A stretch of 64,000 nt of DNA. Source: Paragorgia papillata (lineage: Eukaryota > Cnidaria > Anthozoa > Scleralcyonacea > Coralliidae). The stretch lies in assembly GCA_035771165.1 (NCBI GenBank), contig JAWNZC010000028.1, forward strand, positions 364,001 to 428,000. The letters run 5' to 3'. The notes beneath the pieces are model-generated. The model saw only the letters and a program-made list of their open reading frames with translations. It did not search any database and was not told where the DNA came from. The translations under genes were made by a program, and so were the position numbers. This document shows positions 32,881 through 44,464 of this stretch, in pieces. The stretch's first letter is position 1. Every line of letters begins with the position of its first letter.

Positions 32881-33690
32881 TTCTGCTCTATTTCTATTTG
32901 TTGATGCTTACGTCTTTCTGACTTCCGAGTCGAGTTTCAACTGTATTTCGACGAGTTCCACTTTATACTAAAAATAAGTAAAGGCTGGTGACTTTCATAG
33001 AGAATATTTCAGGCGACCCTCATTTAAAGCTCCGTAAAATACACAAAAATCGCTCGATCTCGTGAAAATTGCCATCAGTACATTCTTCAAGAACTTGGCT
33101 TTCCGTTCATTGCTCTTTCATCTTCCTTGAAGCTCAACTGAAACGTTTATATACAAACCGGCTTTGGCTTTACAAAAGCTCTCGCCGTATGCGTACTACG
33201 AACGGCCAGTGTCACCTCAGTTTGTATGAACGTTTCTCGAGCTGCGAAAATAAACGTTTGGGTCGAAAGAGCCGGCAATGAACCGAAAACCAAGTTCTTA
33301 ACAAATGTATACTGATGGCAATTTTGGCGAAATCGAGCGGTTTTTGTGGATTTTACCAGATTTTATGGAGCTTCAAGTGAGGGCCGTCTGAAATATTAGA
33401 GTAAAGCAATACTCTATTTAACAATTAGTCACCGAAGTCGAGGTGATTATCGTTGAATACATAAACGATAATCACTGAGACTGAGGTGACTAATTGTTTT
33501 AGTGAAATTTCAGGCAAGAAGAATAACCAAGAAATTTACTGAAACAGACATTTTTAACTGTAGTTCTACCATGTAAATTCAACCCTGCGAAGTTTTCTTC
33601 ACGCTTTGACAGCTGTCGAAGACCTTCAATTCCACATACGATTAAAATTGACCCAAAATTCAAATAATTTTATGACTAAACCAGGCTTTA
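32880..33690. repeat. Foldback-bearing repeat, copy 1 (pair at 39820-40660)
   Basis: The segment matches 39820-40660 along its length. It contains an inverted-repeat element (33002-33400: AATATTTCAGGCGACCCTC with GAGGGCCGTCTGAAATATT) and then a hairpin (33419-33500: CAATTAGTCACC...GGTGACTAATTG around AACGATAATCAC). An open frame at 33069-33281 lies within the palindrome and is not a gene. Confidence 0.8.
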
Positions 33691-33699
33691 GCGCCGCCG

Positions 33700-34308
33700 T
33701 CGTCGTCGTAGCATCTTAAGGTCCCTAGTACTACGCTTAGCACTCCGGCTGCAAATCACTACGCTATGGTAAATTTACCGCAGCGTCATAATGTAAACAG
33801 ACGATGTTTTTGCTACGGAACGCTCACCCCAATCCGGACCACCACCGTACCGTAATATTGTAAACCGGGCCTAGGCCTGGCCAAACGCTTTCAACATTTC
33901 ATTCAACATCGTTCAACATTGTTGAATTCAACATGTTGAAAGCGTTTGGCCACCCCTGTTGAATGATGTTGAACGTTGTTGAATGGTGTTGAATGATGTT
34001 GAACGAAATTTGAACATGTTCAAATTTTCGTTCAACACGCGTTCAACATTTCTATTGTTCTCAAAATGTTGACTAGAAGGTGTTGAACGCATTTGGCCAC
34101 ATTTCATTCAACTTTATTGAACAGAGACATGCGCCATGCGGGATATTGTCGATTCCAGCTTTTGTGGTAGCCCGCGTTCAATTCATTGTCATTCATGAAT
34201 GTTGAATGATGTTGAATTCATTTGGCCACTCGTGCTTTCAACAATATTCAACATCGTTCAACAATGTTGAATGACGTTGAATGCGATGTTGAAAGCGTTT
34301 GGCCAGCC
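33700..34308. mobile_element. MITE fragment, then foldback MITE with GGCCTGGCCAAACGC ends
   Basis: 33705-33870 starts CTTAAGGTCCCTAGTACTACGC and ends near GTAAACCGGGCCTAG. 33876-34308 has CCTGGCCAAACGCTTTCAAC against GTTGAAAGCGTTTGGCCAGC, with internal copies of TTCAACATCGTTCAACA in both directions and an internal terminal-like copy at 33932-33955. Confidence 0.8.
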
Positions 34309-34315
34309 CTTTTAA

Positions 34316-35788
34316 TTTATAACGCAGCGCTTATAGGGCTTTCAAACTAATACAATAGGTTGTTTTAAAAGAACACTAATTCATTTTCTAAGGGTTCCGT
34401 TTTTTTTATACACACTGTGTAACATTGATTTTATAGATACTGTATAGTATTTTCACGTGGGAGGAAAAATTTATAAATTTCCGAATTGGGTTCCAAACTA
34501 CCATGTCAACTATTAAGTGCAATTAACACATGCAACGATACATGCATGGGCGTAGAAATTCCGAGTACTACCGACAAATTCCACATTTTATTATAACTGG
34601 GGTTTTCCCGATTAATCCCTTTAACAAACCTTTTGAGTACAAACCGGACGCTCTAACCATGCATTGATTCACTAGAATTCAAATAGCAAGCAAAGGTTGA
34701 AACTTTATCACGACAACGTCAAGCTAATAGAAAGTATATATACTAACGTTAAAAAATGGCAGTTCTTTCACATGGCCGTAGGATTTTAACATAGTCAATG
34801 TTCTGCTTCTTCTCTTTGTACAACATTCTTCACGCCCTTTTAAGCTCCCAAGGTTCTAGGTTTTGAGTATACATCACTTCGTGCCTAGGATGTCTAAGGA
34901 TTTCCCTCGGACGAGTAAAATAGTCTGGTGTTAGACAGAGTAAAATAGTCTGGTGTTGGACAGAGTAAAATAGAATGGTGTTAGACAGAGTAAAATAGTC
35001 TGGTGTTAGATAGAGTAAAATAGTCTGGTGTTAGACAGAGTAAAATAGAATGGTGTTAGACAGAGTAAAATAGTCTGGTGTTAGACAGAGTGAAATAGTC
35101 GGGTGCTAGCCAGAGTAAAATAGTCTGGTGTTAGACACAGTAAAATAGTCTGGTGTTAGACACAGTAAAATAGTCTGTTAGACAGAGTAAAATAGTCTGG
35201 TGTTAGACAGAGTAAAATAGTCTGGTGTTAGCCAGAGTAAAATAGTCTGGTGTTAGACAGAGTAAAATAGTCTGGTGTTAGACAGAGTAAAATGTCTGGT
35301 GTTAGACAGAGTAAAATCGTCAGGTGTTGGACAGAGTAAAATAGTCTGGTGTTAGACAGAGTAAAATAGTCTGGTGTTAGACACAGTAAAATAGTCTGGT
35401 GTTAGACAGAGTAAAATCGTCAGGTGTTGGACAGAGTAAAATAGTCTGGTGTTAGACAGAGTAAAATAGTCTGGTGTTAGCCAGAGTAAAATAGTCTGGT
35501 GTTAGACAGAGTAAAATAGTCTGGTGTTAGACAGAGTAAAACAGATTCGGACTGGCCCTATGTGCCATTGTGCCAATGGCATATGCGCCCCCTTAGGATG
35601 CCGTTACTGCGCCCCTTCCAGGCTGTATAATATTATATTTGATATGTAGTGCAATTCCTATTTCAAAACCCGATTTTGGACTTATAGTCGTTTTACGTTT
35701 TAATCAGTATGGTACAACTAATAGTATATTACGATTAAATAATATTTTAGTACGCTTCACGCAAGCTGACAGCCGGACATGAAGTAGT
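34316..35788 (+). mobile_element. Interspersed repeat X, copy D, the most complete copy
   Basis: 5' block 34316-34655 (shared with 1042-1400), second block 34660-34905 (shared with 5570-5810 and 31135-31355), minisatellite 34912-35545 (about 25 copies of the 25-bp unit), and 3' block 35547-35788 (shared with 6174-6419). No frame longer than background was seen. It is followed by an unrelated stretch with short inverse minisatellite units at 35910-36020. This copy defines the probable full structure of the family. Confidence 0.82.
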
Positions 35789-35904
35789 TCCTATATAAAA
35801 TGAATATATTTGAATATTTTGTTTGGTATTTTATATCCTTCAAAACTCTTTCAAACCACCCTCAAAATGCAGGAAATGCTGTCGAGAGAAAAATACGTCC
35901 AAGG

Positions 35905-36660
35905 TGTCCGTACTATTTTACTGTGTCTAACACCAGACTATTTTACTGTGTCTAACACCAGACTATTTTACTGTGTCTAACACCAGACTATTTTACTCTG
36001 TCTAACACCAGACTATTTACGTGTGTGACTATACCTTATTACATGTGGAGCAAGGAGCGCCGAAGGCGCGACCAACTTCTAGGGGGGTCCGGGGCCTGAT
36101 CTCCCAGGAAATTTTGAATTTTAGAGTCTCTGAAATGGGTGTTAGACAGAGTAAAATAGTCTGGTGTTAGACAGAATAAAATAGTCCGGAGTATAGACGG
36201 AGTAAAATTGTCTGGTGTTAGACAGAGTAAAATAGTCTGGAGAAAAGACAGAGTAAAATAGTCTGGTGTTAGACAGAGTAAAATAGTCTGGAGTTAGAAG
36301 AGTAAAATAGTCTGGTGTTAGACAGAGTAAAATAGTCCGGAGTATAGACAGAGTAAAATAGTCTGGTGTTAGACAGAGTAAAATAGTCTGGAGAAAAGAC
36401 AGAGTAAAATAGTCTGGTGTTAGACAGAGTAAAATAGTCTGGAGTTAGAAGAGTAAAATAGTCTGGTGTTAGACAGAGTAAAAATAGTGTGGTGTTAGAC
36501 AGAGTAAAATAGTCTGGTGTTAGACAGAGTAAAATAGTCTGGTGTTAGACAGAGTAAAATAGTCTGGTGTTAGACAAAGTAAAATAATCTGGTGTTAAAC
36601 ACAGTAAAATAGTCTGGCGTTAGACAAAGTAAAATAATCTGGCGTTAGACAGAATAAAAT
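35905..36660. repeat. Minisatellite arrays of repeat X in opposite orientations
   Basis: 35910-36020 holds about four inverse units. 36040-36135 is a fragment of the GGGGCGGATCTAGGA MITE family (CTAGGGGGGTCCGGGGCC). 36139-36655 has about 20 direct units. In the direct array a block of variants (AGTCCGGAGTATAGAC...GGAGAAAAGAC...GGAGTTAGAAGAG) is itself duplicated with a period near 150 bp. Confidence 0.85.
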
Positions 36661-37215
36661 ATTAAGGGGTCGTTTTTGGCAGATTAGAATTTCAGCTTGG
36701 TCGCTGGTGAGAAGAGTAACTTCTTGTTTGACTTACCAAATACCACAGCCGTTTCTTCCGAATCGTCTGGCGTTAGCCAGAATAAAATACTAAAGACCAA
36801 TAACACTGGACTAACGAGTTTATGAGTTTTTAGTTAGTTTAGTTTAGTTTATCCAATACGCATGACCTAGAAGAGAACGAGGGGAATCTAACAGGATTTG
36901 ATGCATTTCCTCTTCAACGAGGCTTGCCAAAACGGAATGACGCAGTGTAGTTTAGTATAAAGTTAAATTTAACCAAAAAATTACAAATGTTGCAAAATTA
37001 TAATACAAATCTCTTCAAACACCTCTGATATCCGCCTTACAAATGTATAGAGCGTTTTCATCTGACGTCACGGCGGCCATATCGGCCATATACACGTTCA
37101 TATGCGTCTAGAAGCTACTAGATTAGCGTTGTCGATCCTCAGGGACGCCGGAACTGGGGGCAGGAGGGGCAAGGGGGGCTGAAGTGCCCTTTTAATTTGA
37201 ATACAAAACTTTTTA
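36660..37215 (+). repeat. Segmental copy of 31620-32275
   Basis: A SINE-like body (TTCGGCAGATTAGAATTTCAG-type, then CTAACACTGGACTAACGAG and a short TTTAG tail), the CTTGACCTAGAAGAGAACGAG-like flank, a truncated ATAGAGCGTTTTCATC MITE at 37046 and the GATCCTCAGGGACGCCGG block occur in the same order as in 31620-32275. This indicates a duplicated block rather than independent insertions. Confidence 0.75.
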
Positions 37216-37340
37216 AATACTTCAATCACGTGTTTTTATCGCATATTTAGAGATACATGAAGATCAAATATTGTCTAAAACCTATGTTAAAGCATTCAAC
37301 TAAAGATTGGAATACCTTTTGGCAAGTGCTTGCCCTTTTA

Positions 37341-38302
37341 TTAGAGAGCTTAAGCATATTAGGCGTTTTTGAGACACGGACGGTGACCGGAAGAACAGGA
37401 ATACAATACAGAACTACTGAACCGCGTATTCTTTGAAAAGACTTTTTCAGTACCCAAAACAAAGGCTATGAATAATCACATATCTAAACTGTTAGCTTAT
37501 AAGCTTAAATTTCATCTTTATATAAAAATACAGATCTTGTATATATTTATATTGTAATGTAATGAAATTATCCCCCTTAAAATACAAGTTTTCTACTTTA
37601 AAAGCATGTCTATTGTGGTAAAACAACGATGACAGGCCTCAACGTTCTAGATGTTCCTGTCGTCTCAAGAACGTGAAAATGCTCTCAATGACGTCTTGTG
37701 TAGAACGACGACGGTGTTACTTTGCTCTTGGTATTTTAAATTGCTCATTATCATTGTTTTGAATGAAAAATGCTATTGAATTCAATCGCCGTCCGTGGTT
37801 CTAAAACGCCTGTATGCTTAAGCTCTCTATTAGAGAGCTTAAGCATATTAGGCGTTTTTGAGACACGGACGGTGACCGGAAGAACAGGAATACAATACAG
37901 AACTACTGAACCGCGTATTCTTTGAAAAGACTTTTTTACCCAAAACAAAGGCTATGAATAATCACATATCTAAACTGTTAGCTTATAAGCTTAAATTTCA
38001 TCTTTATATAAAAATACAGATCTTGTATATATTTATATTGTAATGTAATGAAATTATCCCCCTTAAAATACAAGTTTTCTACTTTAAAAGTATGTCTATT
38101 GTAGTAAAACAACGATGACAGGCCTCAACGTTCTAGATGTTCCCGTCGTCTCAAGAACATGAAAATGCTCTCAATGACGTCTTGTGTAGAACCGCGACGG
38201 TGCTCACTTTGCTCTTGGAATTTTAAATTGCTCATTATCATTGTTTTGAATGAAAAATGCTATTGAATTCAATCGCCGTCCGTGGCTCTAAAACGCCTGT
38301 AA
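37341..38302. mobile_element. Two tandem copies of a 460-bp MITE
   Basis: The units 37341-37829 and 37830-38302 are about 97 percent identical by eye at an offset of 489 bp. Each begins AGGCGTTTTTGAGACACGGACGG and ends with CCGTCCGTGG...CTAAAACGCCT, so each has terminal inverted repeats. The junction is the palindrome GCTTAAGCTCTCTATTAGAG. No coding sequence. Confidence 0.88.
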
Positions 38303-38569
38303 CTAAGACCCATATATTTTCGAAATAAATGTTCTTAACTTGTTTTTAGACGGCCGGCCAACCTCGATAAAAGTGTCTCAAAATTAAAACACCGTTGATG
38401 GCATTTTTTGTTACAAGCAGGCAACCATGCTAAATCGTATCGGATAGTGTATACTTTGAAGGTGAGGGGTGTTGGCAGCCGTAATTATTAATTTATATAC
38501 TAAAATTTCAGTAGAGCTTTTTGAAAGCACAATGTGATAGATGGGATATCTGTAAAGTGCTGCCTATTT

Positions 38570-38893
38570 CACTGATCTCGAAATAAAACTCGATAGTGCA
38601 ATCTATTGTCCACTGGTTCATAAAATGAAGCCAGCTAAACAAAAGAAATCCGTAATTACTAAGGGACCAAACATGCTGAAAAATGTCTTTGTCTTCTTAA
38701 AACGTCTTCTGTACCAAAAAAGACTATTGAACTATATTTTTGTTCAAAGATTCAGCATCTCATTCAACAAAATGTTTATATCGGTGCCAGAATACGCTAG
38801 AAAGACCATCACTTGGTCCCTTAGCAATTGGTGACTTCCAGCTTCATTTTGTAAACAATAGATGCTTAATCCAGTTTTATTTCGAGATCAGTG
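38570..38893. mobile_element. hAT-like MITE with 8-bp target duplication GCCTATTT
   Basis: It starts CACTGATCTCGAAATAAAACT and ends with its reverse complement AGTTTTATTTCGAGATCAGTG. GCCTATTT is present on both sides (38562-38569 and 38894-38901). Eight-base duplications and CA(C/G)TG ends fit hAT transposases. It is 324 bp with no transposase. Confidence 0.92.
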
Positions 38894-39168
38894 GCCTATT
38901 TACGTTTGTGTTTTATTTGAATTAGCTAAATTCAGAATGCTATCCAATCAGCGTGCCTCTAGTTTTGCTTAACCTAATTCGCATAACTCACAATCATTAC
39001 TATAGAACAAAAGCTCAGCTTTATGACAGTAGATAGATGGCGGTATCGGCAAATTACCAAAATAAAACGAAGTAATTTACGAATATGAGACTTTACTGTA
39101 GCTACCAGATCTAATACATTTCTGATTCTTGGCAAGCTTACCTTTTTGTGGCCTTTCTTTTTTTTAAG

Positions 39169-39338
39169 TATAGATCGTTTTCATCTGACGTCACGGCGGC
39201 CATATTGGTGTACCAAAACAATGAAATGGCGGCAATATTGGTGTACGGTATGGGAATTAGCTCTTTCTTATTCAAATATTTCGTATTGTTTCACCACCCC
39301 CATGGGGCCACCGATCACGTGAGTGAAAACGATCTATT
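39169..39338. mobile_element. MITE with ATAGATCGTTTTCATCTGACG ends, intact copy
   Basis: The ends ATAGATCGTTTTCATCTGACG and CACGTGAGTGAAAACGATCTAT are inverted repeats. It is the same family as 31995-32162. Confidence 0.88.
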
Positions 39339-39819
39339 GCTCATAATTCCTTAGACATTTAACCCACCGGTTCAACAGTACTATCTTGTGATACACGGAA
39401 GGCAACCGGCCTAGTCATCTTGATCAATGTCTGAGCTACATTTCTATGCTGCATGGTTGCCTGCTTGTAACAAAAAGTTTTCAGATTGTTGTGGCTGTTC
39501 TTCTAAGTGTTAATATTTAGGCGAATTTGCGCCATGTTTCTTGTTTGTTTATAATTGTGAGCTACGCTGATGATAGCATTCTGAATTTGTAATTCAAATA
39601 ATACACAAAGGTAAATAGGCATCGCTTTACAGATATCCCATCCATCACATTGTGCTTTCAAAAAGCTCGAAATTTTAGTATATAAATCAATAATCACGAC
39701 TGCCAACACCCCGCACCTTCAAAGTATACACTATCCGATATGATTTAGCATGGTTGCCTGCTTGTAACAAAAAATGCCATCAAAAGTAATATTTTGAAGT
39801 CTTGGCCAGCCCTCTATTC

Positions 39820-40660
39820 TACTTAATTTCTATTTGTTCATGCTTACGTCTTTCTGACTTCCGAGTCGAGTTTCAACTATACACTTGACGAGTTGCACTT
39901 ACGGTCAATCATAACCTCTTTATACTAAAAATAAGGAAAGGCTGGTAACTTTCATGGAGAATATTTCAGGCGACCCTCATTTAAAGCTCCGTAAAATACA
40001 CGAAAAAAGCTCGATCTCGTGAAAATTGCCATCAGTACATTCTTCAAGAACTTGGCTTTCCGTTCATTGCTCTTTTATCTTCAGTCCTTGAAGCTGAACT
40101 GAAACGTTTATATACAAACCGTCTTTGGCTTTACAAAAGCTCTCGCCGTATGCGTACTACGAACGGCCAGTGTCACCTCAGTTTGTATGAACGTTTCTCG
40201 AGCTGCGAAAACAAACGTTTGGGTCGAAAGAGCCGGCAATGAACCCGCGAAAACCAAGTTCTTAACAAATGTATACTGATGGCAACTTTGGCGAGATCGA
40301 GCGGTTTTTGTGGATTTTACCAGATTTTAAGGAGCTTCAAGTGAGGGCCGTCTGAAATATTAGAGAGCTTATTAAAGCAATACTCTATTTAACAATTAGT
40401 CACCGAAGTCGAGGTGATTATCGTTGAATATATAAACGATAATCACTGAGACTGAGGTGACTAATTGTTTTAGTAAAATTTCAGGCAAGAAGAATAACCA
40501 AGAAATTTACTGAAACAGACGTCTTTAACTGTCGTAGTTTTATGATGTAAATTCAACCCTGCGAAGTTTTCTTCACGCTTTGACAACTGTCGAAGACCTT
40601 CAGTTCCACATACGATTAAAATTGACCCAAAATTCAAATAATTTTATGACTAAACACTTT
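39820..40660. repeat. Foldback-bearing repeat, copy 2 (pair of 32880-33690)
   Basis: It has the same order as copy 1, including the palindromic element (39957-40362) and the hairpin (40383-40463), with small indels. Confidence 0.8.
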
Positions 40661-42265
40661 CTCACCTTCAAATAGTTCCAACTTAGAGCTTTTCTGTGTA
40701 TACAGTCTCTATCTGTTGAGTTTTTTTGACGATTTGTTAGATTTAAAAGAATAGTCGCTGCAATCGCCATTTTGAAAAATAATTACACCATTGATTAGAC
40801 ACCATCCGTCAAAATGATGATTCCGACAATTTCCGACAATAATTTCTAGTATAGTTACCTCGCGCGATATCGCGAAATAGGCGGTTCAGCTCGACCAATC
40901 AGAGGACGAGAAATTCAATAGTTACTTCTAAAATTTTACTAAAAGGTTTTTATAGATCGATGTTGAAAAACAACTTTTAAGTATTCAATACTACGTATAC
41001 TGGTAAATGATTCGTGGTTTCTGCTAGATACTGAACTTTACATTGCCGCGTCGTCCTAGTTTGCTTAAGCTCCCTAATCATTCTCTATGAAAGTCATCAG
41101 GTATAATGCGGTTAATTGACCATGGGTGGAATTCGCCGAAATTATATATAGTTCAAACTCGACTTGGAAAGTCACAAGCATGAACAAATACAAAGCAGAA
41201 ACAAAATAAGAACAACATACGCAGCCCATCACCCAAAGCAAATGACAACACTGTTCGCGTGCAAGACTCGGCCACTTGAACTTTGAAGGAAGTATCCCAG
41301 TAGCTTTTCCACACGAAGAGGAAGACAGCTGAGTCGGCGATAGATCAGCGGCTTCACGCACAAGAGTTGATCAAAATAAAAAACACATACTCCAGGAGGA
41401 GAGAATATACTATATTGACTGTTATGTAAATCTGCTAGTGGGTCTTGTTAGAGTATATTAAGTTTAGTAGTAAACATGGTTACTGATCATGTTTAAGGTT
41501 TTGTTTTGTTTGTTTGTTTGTTATTGGACTAGGTTGGGGTTGGGTTTTTTTGGGTGGGGGGTGGGGGGGCTAGTGGGGGTGTGAGGGTGGGTGGGTTAGG
41601 TGATTATTAAATTCAGGGCCTTTTGGTCATGAGTTCTGAGATAAAACGAAACAGTCAGAAATGTGTTGTATTTTAACTACTTTTTATGACATTTTATGAT
41701 GACGTTCGGTCTTCTTAAAAATCACTCCTCAGAATGGAGGAAATGTGGTATTTCCGAGACTTTAAATTTCAAAATTTTCCGAAGAGCATGCTCCTATCCC
41801 CCACCCTAGAAGAGTCCCTTTTAGTAAACGGGCACCCCACAAAAATAAGAGTGTAATTTTAGAACTGCCCATTTTATAATTTAGAATTTTCCCTTTTTTT
41901 TACTCAGAACGGCTCATTTTGGAAAATCGGGGATGCCTTAGAATGACCCCTGCTAGAGTTCCAGTAAGAGCCGTCCCTCATTGATCACGTGTTACTACGG
42001 CAGGAGGAAACTGGAGTACGCGGAGAAAATCTGTAGTGTTTTACAGCGTCAAAATGAAAACACTCTTCTCAAATGCGGCCTAGATGGCGTTTTAATGAAA
42101 TAAATGCACCGAACAAATATCAAACCGTTGCCGGGTTGCGGAAGTGAGAAAGCACATGCGCCAACCAGTTGCCAAACACACGTGCAATTTTTCATTGTAA
42201 TTGTGAAAACAATAATTAAATTAAATGTACCAAGAAAAACCACGCATTTGTGACTTCCAGAACTT
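40661..42265. other. Intergenic stretch with a G-rich tract
   Basis: No exon was recognised. 41525-41605 is strongly G/T-rich (GGGTGGGGGGTGGGGGGGCT, then GGGTGGGTGGG). 41740-41950 has a CCCC/GGGG-rich remnant similar in style to the GGGGCGGATC MITEs. Confidence 0.5.
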
Positions 42266-42271
42266 TTTATT
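42266..42271 (-). terminator. Polyadenylation signal AATAAA
   Basis: AATAAA on the minus strand lies about 40 bp past the stop codon of the D8C exon, supporting that exon as the end of a transcript. Confidence 0.6.
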
Positions 42272-42309
42272 CTGATATCGAAGAATGTCTAGGTTAACAC
42301 TTTCATAGT

Positions 42310-42689
42310 TTAATCCGAGCCACAATATCTCAAATGACAGTTAGGAACACTAGTAAGTTTGTAGATATAAAAATATCCACAATTTAAAACCTCGATACTG
42401 GTTGACCAGTTGCAACAATTCCCGATCCAGTTGAAACACACTGTGCGAGTGACTTTGCCATCACTGACAGTTGGGTGATTGCCATTTATCCATCCAGGAG
42501 CATGGGTTCCACATCGCCGTTCAGGTACGCACGTCGTAGGCATCCTGGTCCCAGCCTTACCTCCAAACCTGTACCATCCAGGGGAAAGACCTCGGTCACA
42601 CAAAAGAGTGCCAGAAGTATTCAGTTTAACGTTCCGATTAGCATCCTTAAGCCAGGAGTAGCTAAAACATTCTGGGTAAGGAGGTATAC
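42310..42689 (-). CDS. D8C-domain (uromodulin/GP2-type) terminal exon
   Basis: The exon follows TTTTTTTTAAG, enters in phase 1 and runs to a TAA at 42310, giving 125 residues. Sequence: PPYPECFSYSWLKD, LLCDRGLSPGWYRFGG, RMPTTCVPERRCGTHAPGW, GNHPTVSDGKVTRTVCFNW, then STSIEVLNCGYFYIYKL and HLRYCGSD. This is the cysteine-rich D8C pattern of uromodulin, GP2 and OIT3, an extracellular module thought to bind ligands. It ends at the protein C-terminus and AATAAA follows. It is most likely the last exon of the mosaic gene upstream (45830-54709). The last chained exon there ends in phase 0 while this one starts in phase 1, so one linking exon is missing, or this is a separate gene. Confidence 0.85.
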
Positions 42690-42918
42690 CTTAAAAAAAA
42701 GAGGTGCATTACAAATTGCAATGAAGAAAAACATATCTTCTGCAACTCGGTGCAGTGGCAGAGTTTTCTTAGACTGAAGATTAGGATCAAAAACCAAGAC
42801 CAGCGGACAACTTGAAAAAGTATAGTATAAATCATATTGCGAAAAATAATGCCATCTTGAAAACCCAAGATATGAGTTAAAACAAGTGGAACTATTGTGA
42901 AATATTAGTATTTCGACT

Positions 42919-43215
42919 AGGGGTGTTGATGGCACAGTGGTTAGTGCACGTGCCTTTCACCTCTGCGACCTGGGTTCGATTCCTGCACGGTGCAGTTATC
43001 TGATTAAAAAAAAATTTCACTCTGGCCGCATGTGAGAAGAGTGCTTCCAGTTTGACTCTACCAAACATCGCAGGTTTCCTCCGGGTACTCCGGTTTCCTC
43101 CTGTAGTAACACTGGACCAATGAGGGTGGGCTCTTACTGGACCTCTGAGGATAACAGTTTAGATATAACTGATAGAGTTATCCAGTATGAATAAGGTTAG
43201 TTTTTAGTTTATTTC
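42919..43215 (+). mobile_element. tRNA-derived SINE
   Basis: The head has pol III boxes: A box TGGCACAGTGG (42930-42940) and B box GGTTCGATTCC (42973-42983). The body (CTGGCCGCATGTGAGAAGAG, CGGGTACTCCGGTTTCC, CACTGGACCAATGAGGGTGG) recurs without the head at 31620 and 36660. The tail is TTAGTTTTTAGTTTA. It lies in the intron before the D8C exon. Confidence 0.88.
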
Positions 43216-44329
43216 AAGTCATCTTTTCCACTTGTTTTAACTCATAACTTGAGTTTTCAGGATAGCATTAATTTTGGAATATGTTTTGGTGCTATAAATA
43301 TTAGGATCAATCAATCCAAATATCTTACGTCGGTGTTGTTAATTACAACAACCTATTTTAAAATATATAGAATATCCTATTTAGCAGTGGTAAATTTAAA
43401 TTCTTGCGGATACGATATACCATGTTAAAAATTATCTATTTAGTTTGTCCTGTGATGCTCAGTACATTATCATGCAAAACTTGCAAACTGAAAGATTTGC
43501 TAAATAAGGCATTTGCTAATTTATGAACTAAATTTTCTAAATGAAGAATTTGCCAAATAAAGAATTAAATTTTCTAAATATAGAACTTGCCAAATAAAGA
43601 ATTTTTTAATGGTTTTATCGAATATTCTATTGTTATATAGTCTATAGACAAGTTGTAAAATAGAATTTCTGTAAATGAATTATTGAAAATTGAGGATTAG
43701 TATTGGCAAAACACGCCCCAAAGCATATACAGGCAAAGAGAGTTGTAACTAAATGGAATTATATAACACTAAACCAGAGAGGTAAATTTGAATGTTTTGG
43801 CCAACATGTTTTTCGGTATAAGTTCTTCGCAAGACGTCGAGATGATTTTTCCAGTGATGTTTCAGCATTTGTCGATATCAGCCTAATATTTATGATATTC
43901 CAAATTTCTACCCAGAGCCTTTTTTTACTAGAAGATTTCCTGGGTATGAGGTGGGCGATATTCTTCTTTCAAGATGTCATTTTTGGTTGCTGCATTTTGG
44001 ATGTGCGAATGCCATCATGATGGTTAAAACATGACATAGAAGTAGGTAAAATTTGTTAGCTTATTGTCTATTTTTTTAAAAGTAGATAGATAATGGGTTT
44101 CTGTATTTGGAGTTCCTGACATAGAATTTTTGCCAAGTTGCTTGTATTTTTTACACATTTCTCAAGTTCCACATTCCAAGACATTCCAAGCAATCAAATT
44201 AAAAACATTACTTTGAACATGATATAAACGTTATACCAAACTACGTCGTTGGAGTTCTTTAGAAATAGCATTGGCCCAGCCTGCACTTTAGAAACAATAA
44301 ACAAATAATATATATATATATATAAGTGA
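43216..44329. other. Intronic or intergenic AT-rich DNA
   Basis: No exon linking the D8C exon to 45830 was found here by eye. The region includes (AATTTTCTAAAT)-like short repeats at 43490-43600. Confidence 0.4.
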
Positions 44330-44415
44330 GTTATGGTTCACGAAATGTTAGAGAGTGCTCAATACCATATATAGATAGAGCAAAATACAAAGTATAAAGT
44401 ATAGTTTTACCTTAA

Positions 44416-44464
44416 AGTCTTCGCTACCACAGGTTTCACCCTAAACGGGATCATCAGGCGACTG
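44416..44464 (-). ncRNA. Hammerhead-ribozyme-like motif, minus copy
   Basis: The same fold as the plus copy, with stem III loop TGT instead of TCT. All core positions are kept (CTGATGA, GAA, UA cleavage step). Confidence 0.55.

Larger units (their letters stand above)
38393..39786. mobile_element. Foldback element carrying two nested MITEs
   Basis: TTGATGGCATTTTTTGTTACAAGCAGG at 38394 is mirrored at 39755-39782. The arms continue inward: 38500-38569 plus 38894-39005 on the left pair with 39520-39690 on the right. The left arm is interrupted by 38570-38893. The loop contains a complete copy of the 170-bp MITE (39169-39338). Confidence 0.85.

Noticed and set aside
33069..33281. 70-codon plus frame
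   Set aside because: Within a palindrome and poorly conserved in its second copy at 40000.
43703..44020. 105-codon plus frame
   Set aside because: No domain, no splice signals with neighbours and on the strand opposite the surrounding gene.
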